Shown here: positions 53,244 through 62,158 of the stretch, piece after piece
Numbering within the stretch: the stretch's first letter is position 1
Layout: each line of letters begins with the position of its first letter
NCBI GenBank assembly: GCA_038248655.1
Contig: JBBRXG010000003.1
Coordinates: forward strand, 1 to 64,000
From: DATBLE01 sp038248655
Lineage (GTDB): Bacteria > Actinomycetota > Thermoleophilia > Gaiellales > Gaiellaceae
Length of the DNA stretch: 64,000 nt
Reading direction: 5' to 3'
Program-made: the position numbers and the translations under genes
The notes under the pieces: model-generated
Databases searched by the model: none
The model's input: only the letters and a program-made list of their open reading frames with translations
What the model was told of the DNA's origin: nothing

Positions 53244-54179
53244 CTACAGCCGGGGCGACGCGAGTCCGGCGAGCGAGACGAGCCGCCCGAGGCGCCGATG
53301 CGCCGTCGCCTTCGTCGCCGGAGGCCTGCACTTCGCGCCGAGCTCGCGTGCCGACGACGACGGGTTCCGGAGCCTGAGCTCTGCGACCTCGCGGAGCGAC
53401 GGGGAGAGCCGCTCCAACCCTCCCGCCTCCTCGAGGCTGCGGATCGCCTGCACCTGGAGGTGTGCAGCCCGGCTCATCCGGACGAGGTTTGCGTGGTCGG
53501 CGTTCGCGAGCCGATTGGCGTGGGCACGCGCATCGCCGACCACCGCGTGCTCGTCGATCGCAAGGGCGCTGTCTCCGGAACCGGCGAGCGCGAGCGCGTC
53601 GGCGACCGCGTCGGCGCCCTTCGCATAGGCGATCGCGTGACGCCCGCGGTCGTGGACACGTAGCGGCACGTCCTCGCGCTCTGCGACCCACGCGACGAGC
53701 GCGGCGCCGGCCCTCGTCGAGCTGCGGATCTCCAGGTGCAGCGCGCGCGGGCCGCTGACCGAGCCGCCGCCCAGGAACGCGCCGCGCAGATACGCACGCC
53801 GGCAGCACGAGCGCCCGATTACCCGCTTCGGGGGCACCTCGAGCGGCGCGTGGCCGGCCGAGAGCACTCCGGCCCGGCGCAGCACCCCGAGCACACCCGC
53901 CGTCCCGGGCACGTGCAGCTGGTAGCGGGTGCCGCCCTCGAACGCACGCCGACGGTACGTTCGGATCTCGGTCTCGACACCGAAGTCGCGGAGGAGGCCG
54001 AACCCGCGCCGGGCGACGGCGGACTCGGCGAGATCGAGGTGGACGGAAAACTCACCGTGGCCGCGCAGATGGAGGCTGCCGGCGGTGTGGAAGAGACCCG
54101 AGAGCTCCGCCAGGCGGTCGCAGTCGCGCGTCGGCTCGATCGCCGCGAGCTCGCGGCGGACGTCCTCAGAGAGCGACAC
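53244..54179 (-). CDS. whiA: Sporulation/division regulator WhiA
   Basis: 311 aa. The N-terminal LAGLIDADG-like domain (RAYLRGAFLGGGSVS, HLEIRSST) and C-terminal helix-turn-helix (LSPSLREVAELRLRNPSSSARELG) are clear. In most Gram-positives whiA follows rapZ and yvcK after uvrC; here uvrC is 3 kb away and rapZ/yvcK are absent from the interval. Overlaps the ogt stop by 14 bases. Confidence 0.93.
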   Translation of the reverse strand: MSLSEDVRRELAAIEPTRDCDRLAELSGLFHTAGSLHLRGHGEFSVHLDLAESAVARRGFGLLRDFGVETEIRTYRRRAFEGGTRYQLHVPGTAGVLGVLRRAGVLSAGHAPLEVPPKRVIGRSCCRRAYLRGAFLGGGSVSGPRALHLEIRSSTRAGAALVAWVAEREDVPLRVHDRGRHAIAYAKGADAVADALALAGSGDSALAIDEHAVVGDARAHANRLANADHANLVRMSRAAHLQVQAIRSLEEAGGLERLSPSLREVAELRLRNPSSSARELGAKCRPPATKATAHRRLGRLVSLAGLASPRL

Positions 54180-54684
54180 CCTCGAGCTCCAGCAGACGGC
54201 GCTTGTAGTCGATGCCGAGCGACCCGTACGACCCGACCCCGGCCGCGGCGAGGACGCGGTGGCAGGGAAGGATCAGCGGCAGACGGTTGTGGGCGCAGAA
54301 GGTGCCCGCCGCCCGCTGGGCGTTCGGGTACCCGGCGAGCGCGGCCAGCTCGCCGTAGGTGACCGTCTCACCGTAGCCCACCCTGCGCAGCACGTTCGCA
54401 ACCGCGAGCTGGAACGGCGTGCACCATTCGAGATCGAGGCTGACGCGCCCGAACGAGACCCGCTCGCCGGCGAAGTACCGCCGGACGAGCCGCGCGGCTT
54501 CCGGCACGGAACCGGCACGGTCGCGTGCGTCCGATGCCGCTAGCGTGATCGCAGGGGGGTCGAAGCCCCCCTCGGGGGGGTACGCTCGCAGACGCGTCGG
54601 CAGCTCGTGCCAGACGGGCACGTCGCCGTCGAACCACAGCTCCCCCACGCCCCAGTCATCGGCCGCGTAGCGGACGACCTGCAT
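54166..54684 (-). CDS. ogt: Methylated-DNA-protein-cysteine methyltransferase
   Basis: 172 aa from an ATG at 54684. Active site LILPCHRVLAAAGVGSYG with the acceptor Cys; TPFQLAVANVLRRVGYGETVTYGELA is the helix-turn-helix DNA-binding part. Repairs O6-alkylguanine. TATGGT lies 8 bases upstream. Divergent from pruA with overlapping -10 elements; an earlier ATG (54750) would run through the pruA start. Confidence 0.92.
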   Translation of the reverse strand: MQVVRYAADDWGVGELWFDGDVPVWHELPTRLRAYPPEGGFDPPAITLAASDARDRAGSVPEAARLVRRYFAGERVSFGRVSLDLEWCTPFQLAVANVLRRVGYGETVTYGELAALAGYPNAQRAAGTFCAHNRLPLILPCHRVLAAAGVGSYGSLGIDYKRRLLELEGVAL

Positions 54685-54692
54685 CGCCGCCC

Positions 54693-54702
54693 ACCATACA
54701 AT
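54693..54702. promoter_or_regulatory. Back-to-back -10 elements of ogt and pruA
   Basis: TATGGT (54693-54698, minus) for ogt and TACAAT (54697-54702, plus), 7 bases before the GTG of pruA. The nearer ATG at 54701 lies inside TACAAT, which argues for the GTG start. Confidence 0.55.
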
Positions 54703-54709
54703 GCACTGC

Positions 54710-56347
<1,638 letters not shown>

Positions 56348-56416
56348 ACCGCGGTTCTTACGGGATCCTTACCGCCCTCTCAGCGTGCTCTAACACCTCG
56401 TTCCTAGCCTACGGTC

Positions 56417-56488
56417 ATGCGTTTCCTCGCAGTAGCCGCCGGGTGGCTGACGATTCTCGTGCTCGTGCTGCCCGTCAAGGGCTTCTAG
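56417..56488 (+). CDS. 23-residue putative membrane peptide
   Basis: MRFLAVAAGWLTILVLVLPV plus KGF: one hydrophobic span. TAGCCT lies exactly 6 bases before the ATG, the same arrangement as at neighbouring genes, which supports a real leaderless gene. No homologue recognised. Confidence 0.4.
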   Translation: MRFLAVAAGWLTILVLVLPVKGF

Positions 56489-56529
56489 GCAACCCCCCCG
56501 AGACACCGGCGGATGACGCAGTCCGGCGG

Positions 56530-57273
<744 letters not shown>

Positions 57274-57282
57274 GCCGGGATC

Positions 57283-59133
57283 CTAGGCCCGGCCTGCCTT
57301 GTGCAGCTGAGCGTAGATCGCACGGGCTGTCCTCTCCGGGACGCCGGGGACGCCCTCGAGCTCCTCCTGCGTCGCGTCGAGCAGACGCTCGACCGACCCG
57401 AAGTGGCGGAGGAGCGCACGTCGTCTCGTTGGGCCGACCCCCTGGAGATCGTCGAAGATCGACCCGCGCGCCTTCGCGTCGCGTCGCTGGCGGTGGAAGC
57501 CGAGCGCGAAGCGGTGGGCCTCGTCCCGGACGCGCTGGAGGAGCTGGAGGCCGGCCGACTCCCGCCCGAGCACGATCGGCGCCGCGCGGCCCGGGACGAA
57601 GACCTCCTCCTCGCGCTTGGCGAGCGAGATCACGGCGACGCGCGGGAGGTCGTAGGCCTGGATCGCCGCCAGCGCCGCGGACAGCTGGCCCTTCCCGCCG
57701 TCGATCACGATCAGGTTCGGGGTGGCGGCGAACGACTCGTCGTAGTCGTCCGCGGTCGCGTCCTTCAACCGGGCGAAGCGCCGCGAGACGACCTCGCCGA
57801 TCGCGGCGAAGTCGTCCGGCCCCTCGAGGTCGCGGACGCCGAACTTCCGGTAGTGGGCCTTCTTCGGGGCGGCGTCCTGGAAGACCGCCATCGAGCCGAC
57901 CGGAGACTCGGACTGGATGTTCGAGATGTCGAAGCACTCGATCCTGATCGGCAGGCTCTCCAGGTTCAGCGCCTCGCGGAGCTCCTCGAGCGCCTCGACC
58001 CGGCGCAGGCGCCGCTGCTCGGTCTGGAGCACGTCCGACTCGACGGCGAGGCGGGCATTCTGGTCGGCGAGCTCCTGGAGGCGCCGCTTGTCCCCGCGCT
58101 CCGGCGTGCGCACCTCGACGCGGGACCCGCGCCGGTCGGTGAGGAACTGCGCGAGCGCCGCCGTGTCCCCGGCGCCGCGCGGCACGACCAGCTGCGGCGG
58201 CACGCTCGGCGCCGAGCCGTAGTACTCGAGGCAGAACGCCTCCAGCACCGCCGCGGTGTCCTCGCCCTCGACGTTCTCGAGATGGAAGGCGTAGCGGTCG
58301 ACGAGCTTGCCGTCGCGGAGCGGGAAGATCTGCACCGCAGCCCGGTCGCCGGCGATCGAGATCCCGATCACGTCGACGGTCCCGACCGCCCGCCGGTCGG
58401 CGCCCTGGATCTCGGCGAGGTGGCGGATCGCGAACAGACGGTTGCGGTAGCGGGCGGCGTCCTCGAATCGCTCGTCGGCGGCAGCCTCGTGCATCCGGCG
58501 CTCGAGGTCGCGGAGGACCGGCCGCGTGTTCCCGGAGAGGAACTCGATCACCCGCTCGATGATTTCCCGGTAGCTGTCCGGGTCGATGTAGCCGACGCAC
58601 GGGGCCTTGCAGCGCTCGATGTGGTAGTCGAGGCAGGGAATCCCCGAGTGACGCCCCGGCTGCGGCCCTTCGCACGGCCGGTACGGGAACACGCGGTTGA
58701 GGACGTCGAGCGTCTCGCGCACCTTCTTCGCGTTCGCGTACGGGCCGAAGTAGACCACCCCGCGGCGGTGTCGTTCCCGGGTGAACATCACGCGCGGATA
58801 CTCGTCCTCGACCGTGACGGCGATGTAGGGGAACGACTTGTCGTCTCGCAACCGGATGTTGAAGGGGGGCCGGTGGCGCTTGACGAGGTTCTGCTCGACG
58901 TGCAGAGCCTCGACCTCGGTGCCGGTGATGATCACCTCGATGTCGCAGACGCGCCCGGCGAGGCCGACGATCTGGGCCCGTCCGTCGCCGCCGCGCTGAA
59001 AGTACGAGCGCACGCGCGGACGGAGCGATTTCGCCTTGCCGATGTAGAGGACGCGCCCGTCGGCGCCCTTCAGGAGGTAGACGCCCGGCCTGGTCGGGAG
59101 CGACTTCAGCCGGGCTTCAATTCTTTCTAACAC
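57283..59133 (-). CDS. uvrC: Excinuclease ABC subunit C
   Basis: 616 aa. N-terminal GIY-YIG nuclease (GVYLLKGADGRVLYIGKAKSL), Cys cluster CLDYHIERCKAPCVGYI, UvrB-binding UVR motif near 205-240, RNase-H-like 5' nuclease (ECFDISNIQ, NLIVIDGGKGQLSAA) and C-terminal HhH. GTG start with TACGCT six bases upstream (59140-59145). No SOS box was seen before it. Confidence 0.96.
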   Translation of the reverse strand: MLERIEARLKSLPTRPGVYLLKGADGRVLYIGKAKSLRPRVRSYFQRGGDGRAQIVGLAGRVCDIEVIITGTEVEALHVEQNLVKRHRPPFNIRLRDDKSFPYIAVTVEDEYPRVMFTRERHRRGVVYFGPYANAKKVRETLDVLNRVFPYRPCEGPQPGRHSGIPCLDYHIERCKAPCVGYIDPDSYREIIERVIEFLSGNTRPVLRDLERRMHEAAADERFEDAARYRNRLFAIRHLAEIQGADRRAVGTVDVIGISIAGDRAAVQIFPLRDGKLVDRYAFHLENVEGEDTAAVLEAFCLEYYGSAPSVPPQLVVPRGAGDTAALAQFLTDRRGSRVEVRTPERGDKRRLQELADQNARLAVESDVLQTEQRRLRRVEALEELREALNLESLPIRIECFDISNIQSESPVGSMAVFQDAAPKKAHYRKFGVRDLEGPDDFAAIGEVVSRRFARLKDATADDYDESFAATPNLIVIDGGKGQLSAALAAIQAYDLPRVAVISLAKREEEVFVPGRAAPIVLGRESAGLQLLQRVRDEAHRFALGFHRQRRDAKARGSIFDDLQGVGPTRRRALLRHFGSVERLLDATQEELEGVPGVPERTARAIYAQLHKAGRA

Positions 59134-59165
59134 GCGTCAAGCGTAGCCAGGGTATTTTGAGACGC

Positions 59166-60608
59166 GTGCGCGGGATCCTCGGGGTCGCCCTGGTCACACT
59201 TGCGCTCGCCTCGCCCGCCGCGGCGGGCGGGCCGACGATGCTCGTCGGAGCCGCCGAGGACAGCGTCCGCCAGCCGACGCTGACCGAGACGAAAGCGAAG
59301 CTCGACCTGCTTCGCCTCGCCGGGCTGGACGCGGTCCGGGTCACCTCGATCTGGGACCCGGCCAATCCGGAGCCTTCCGGAGACGAGGTGAACGAGCTCG
59401 CCAACGTCGCAGCTGCGGCCAAGCTCGACGGGATGCAGAGCTTCGTGGCGATCTACCACTTCGGCAGCAAGACGACCCCGTTGACCGCCGACGCGCAGGC
59501 CAGCTTCGCCAACTACGCCGCCTCGCTCGCGCGCCGGATCCCGGACCTCCGCAACTTCATCATCGGCAACGAGCCGAACCTGAACCGCTTCTGGCTGCCA
59601 CAGTTCAATCCGGACGGGACCGACGCCGCCGCGCCCGTCTACCTGTCCCTGCTCGCGCGCACGTACACGGCCCTGAAGGCTGTCTCGCCGGAGATCAAGG
59701 TGTTCGGCGGTGCGATCTCGCCGCGCGGGATCGATCGTCCGGGCACCGGCCGAGACACGCACTCCCCGACCGTCTTCATCCAGGATCTCGGATCCGCGTA
59801 CAAGTCGAGCGGGCTCAGCGGCCCGGTGATGGACGCGCTCGCGATCCACCCTTACCCCGAGAGCTCGGGCATCCCGCCGACCTTCGCGCACCCGAACTCG
59901 ACCCCGATCGGGATCGCCGACTACACGAAGCTGGTCGCCCTCCTCGCCTCCGCGTTCGACGGCACCGGCCAGCCCGGCTCGACCCTGCCGATCCTGTACG
60001 CCGAGTACGGAGTCGAAACCCAGATCCCGGCCGCGAAGGCGTCGCTCTACACCGGCACCGAGCCGGCGACGATCAAGCCGGTGCCCGAGGCGACCCAGGC
60101 GGCGTACTACCGGCAGGCGATCGCGATGTCCTTCTGCCAGCCGAACGTGATGGGGCTCTTGATCTTCCACGCGTTCGACGAGCCGGCCCTCGACCGCTTC
60201 CAGTCCGGCATCTACTACGCGGACGGGACGCCCAAGAGGAGCCTCGGCACGGTGCGGGACGCGGTGCGCGAGACGCACGGCGGCGTGATCGCCCGCTGCC
60301 CCGGGCTGCAGCTGACGCCCAGGGCGAGGATTGCGTACCCGCGGATCCGCTCCGTTGCCGCCGGCACGGCGGCGATCGCGGTCGCCTGCGACATCGACTG
60401 CAACGTCTACGCGAGGCTCGAGCGCCTCCCCCGCCACTCGACCACCCTCGCACGCCGCGTCAAGGTGCTCGCAGGGGAGCGCGCCCTCGTCCAGTTCCGG
60501 AGGCTGGCGCTCGCGCGAGGCCGGTACCGGTTCACCGTCAGGCTGACGGCACCGGTGAACGTCGGCCCGCCACAGATCGTTGCCAGCGGCCCGCTGATCG
60601 TCCGCTGA
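59166..60608 (+). CDS. Secreted GH clan A-like glycoside hydrolase
   Basis: 480 aa from a GTG at 59166 (TATTTT 7 bases upstream). Signal MRGILGVALVTLALASPAAA. A TIM-barrel hydrolase pattern follows: candidate acid/base Glu in FIIGNEPNLNRFW, nucleophile Glu in PILYAEYGVET, about 160 residues apart. The C-terminal about 90 residues form a beta domain with CDIDCNVYARLERL. Substrate not predictable. Divergent from uvrC. Confidence 0.75.
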   Translation: MRGILGVALVTLALASPAAAGGPTMLVGAAEDSVRQPTLTETKAKLDLLRLAGLDAVRVTSIWDPANPEPSGDEVNELANVAAAAKLDGMQSFVAIYHFGSKTTPLTADAQASFANYAASLARRIPDLRNFIIGNEPNLNRFWLPQFNPDGTDAAAPVYLSLLARTYTALKAVSPEIKVFGGAISPRGIDRPGTGRDTHSPTVFIQDLGSAYKSSGLSGPVMDALAIHPYPESSGIPPTFAHPNSTPIGIADYTKLVALLASAFDGTGQPGSTLPILYAEYGVETQIPAAKASLYTGTEPATIKPVPEATQAAYYRQAIAMSFCQPNVMGLLIFHAFDEPALDRFQSGIYYADGTPKRSLGTVRDAVRETHGGVIARCPGLQLTPRARIAYPRIRSVAAGTAAIAVACDIDCNVYARLERLPRHSTTLARRVKVLAGERALVQFRRLALARGRYRFTVRLTAPVNVGPPQIVASGPLIVR

Positions 60609-60619
60609 GGCGTCCTCGC

Positions 60620-60625
60620 TAGCAT
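60620..60625 (+). promoter_or_regulatory. -10 element of hemQ
   Basis: TAGCAT, seven bases before the tandem GTG GTG start. Confidence 0.5.
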
Positions 60626-60632
60626 CTGACGC

Positions 60633-61328
60633 GTGGTGGAGGGCCAGTACGTTGCGTACACGTGTTATCGGGTCGATCGGGCGTGGCGCCGTCTGCCCAT
60701 CGACGAGCGCGCGGCCGGAAAGGACGCGTTCGCCGAGGTGGTCGAGTCGTGGGCCGGTCGGATGGACGGGCTCCGCGCCTACACCTGCACCGGGGTCCGG
60801 GGCGACTGCGACTTCTTCCTCTGGAAGATCGCCGAGCGCTATGCCGATCTCGGCGAGCTCGCCACCGGGCTGAACGCGACGCCGCTGGCCGGGTGGCTGG
60901 AGACCCCCTACTCGTACCTCGCGACGACGCGAGCGTCCCAGTACACGAACGCGCGCAAGCCGCGAAAGATCGTCCCGCACGACCAGCCGTACCTCGTCGT
61001 CTACCCGTTCGTGAAGGTGCGGCCCTGGTACGCGCTTCCGGAGGTCGATCGAAAGCGGGCGATGGACGAGCACATCCGGATCGGGCGCGAGGAGTTTCCG
61101 GGGATCCACAATCACACGACGTACTCGTTCGGGATCGACGACCAGGAGTTCATGACCGCGTTCGAGTGCGACGAGCCGTCTGACTTCATGCACCTAATGC
61201 TTCGCCTCCGCGACAGCGAGGCGAGCCGGTACACGGAGCGGGACACGCCGATCTTCGTCGGCCGGCTCGTGGAGATCCGCGCCGCGCTCGACGCGCTCGA
61301 CGGCGCCGCAGCAAGGGTCGGGGCGTAG
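60633..61328 (+). CDS. hemQ: HemQ-type coproheme decarboxylase (chlorite dismutase family)
   Basis: 231 aa. KPRKIVPHDQPYLVVYPFVK, RPWYALPEVDRKRAMDEHIR and IHNHTTYSFGIDDQEFMTAF (proximal His region) are the HemQ landmarks. Completes heme b from coproheme in the Gram-positive pathway; no other heme genes are in the window. A leaderless start is suggested by TAGCAT at 60620. Confidence 0.93.
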   Translation: MVEGQYVAYTCYRVDRAWRRLPIDERAAGKDAFAEVVESWAGRMDGLRAYTCTGVRGDCDFFLWKIAERYADLGELATGLNATPLAGWLETPYSYLATTRASQYTNARKPRKIVPHDQPYLVVYPFVKVRPWYALPEVDRKRAMDEHIRIGREEFPGIHNHTTYSFGIDDQEFMTAFECDEPSDFMHLMLRLRDSEASRYTERDTPIFVGRLVEIRAALDALDGAAARVGA

Positions 61329-61492
61329 CTCAGGGACATCTCGGCGGGACTGTCCCGGAGCTCCCGGCGAATCGACCCGCCGTACCCTGGGGATGAATCG
61401 GCACGCAACTGTTCCAACCCCGGTCTCAGAGACTGGGTGGTAAACGCCACGAGGTGAGACCCGGCCCAAAGGGCGACGACGGCGACGCTTGC
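61329..61492. other. Structured-looking convergent intergenic region
   Basis: 164 bases between convergent genes. Near 61420-61475 CCGGTCTCA pairs with TGAGACC(C)GG around an inner GTGG-TAAACG-CCAC hairpin. Upstream GGGGATGAATCGGCACGCAA recalls part of the c-di-AMP riboswitch, but the rest does not fit and no downstream target exists. Confidence 0.4.
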
Positions 61493-61855
61493 CTAGATAT
61501 ACGTGTGCTGATCGCGCCAGGTACGCCACATCGCGAACCCGGCGGCGGCGAGCACGACGACGAACACGACGGCGTCCAGGCCGGTCTCGTCCGTGAACGA
61601 GATCGCTGCGATGTCGGCGACGATCAACAGCGCGCCTCCGTAGAAGACCCCCCGCGCCCGCCCCGGCCAGACCGAGATCTCGCTCCGCCGCTCGCGCCAC
61701 ATCAGGTAGAGGAAGAACGCGATCGCGAGCAGGAACGCGATCCGCGCGAGCAGGAACAGGGCGGTCAGCGTCGCCTCGAGCTGCAGGGCGACGATCAGGG
61801 CCGCGACCGCGGCGATGATCAGGAAGCCGCGCAGCGTAGGATTGATCCGGCTCAC
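61493..61855 (-). CDS. Small integral membrane protein
   Basis: 120 aa. Hydrophobic segments at about 10-22, 28-50, 68-82 and 90-108 suggest three to four helices, with a YLMWRERRSE basic loop. GTG start with TACCCT six bases upstream (61862-61867). No recognised family. Confidence 0.7.
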   Translation of the reverse strand: MSRINPTLRGFLIIAAVAALIVALQLEATLTALFLLARIAFLLAIAFFLYLMWRERRSEISVWPGRARGVFYGGALLIVADIAAISFTDETGLDAVVFVVVLAAAGFAMWRTWRDQHTYI

Positions 61856-61906
61856 CGGGTCAGGGTAGCGGCGCGTACACCGTGGCCTGCCACCGACGTC
61901 AGGCTA

Positions 61907-61990
61907 TGCGGATGAGAGGACTTGAACCTCCACGAGCCGAAGCCCACACGGACCTGAACCGTGCGCGTCTACCAATTCCGCCACATCCGC
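61907..61990 (-). tRNA. tRNA-Leu (CAG)
   Basis: 84 nt class II tRNA. Acceptor GCGGATG/CATCCGC (one variant pair), D-arm GGCG...GACGC, anticodon stem CACGG/CCGTG with loop TTCAGGT (anticodon CAG), a variable arm GGGCTTCGGCTC and T-arm GAGGTTCAAGTCCTC. TACAAT (62001-62006) is a good -10, 10 bases upstream. Confidence 0.95.
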
Positions 61991-62026
61991 GCGGGCGCGC
62001 ATTGTAGCCGCGGGTAGGCTGGGGTC

Positions 62027-62158
62027 GTGGTCGAGGAAGGCCAGCCGGCGTCGGACTTCGCGTTGTCCGTCGTGCGGGTCCTCCGCCGGGTCGAGCCCGG
62101 CGAGCACGCCGACCTCGTGCTCGGGACGCTCGGGGCGCCGCTACCATTTTCGCCCTGA
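62027..62158 (+). CDS. 43-residue ORF, possible N-terminal remnant of a peroxiredoxin
   Basis: GTG at 62027, six bases after TAGGCT. VVEEGQPASDFAL resembles the first residues of Bcp/AhpC peroxiredoxins (EGxxAPDF), but the rest does not. Stop TGA overlaps the CTG start of the subtilase. Either a coupled leader ORF or the stump of a deleted bcp gene. Confidence 0.4.
   Translation: MVEEGQPASDFALSVVRVLRRVEPGEHADLVLGTLGAPLPFSP

Noticed and set aside
56354..56376. PHO-box-like direct repeat of CTTAC spaced 11 bases
   Set aside because: Only five bases repeat, and no phosphate gene is nearby.
59134..59156. SOS box before uvrC
   Set aside because: No CGAAC-N4-GTTCG-like sequence lies in the short uvrC/glycosidase gap.
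61380..61480. c-di-AMP (ydaO) riboswitch
   Set aside because: Only a short stretch matches, the closing core is absent, and both flanking genes end there.
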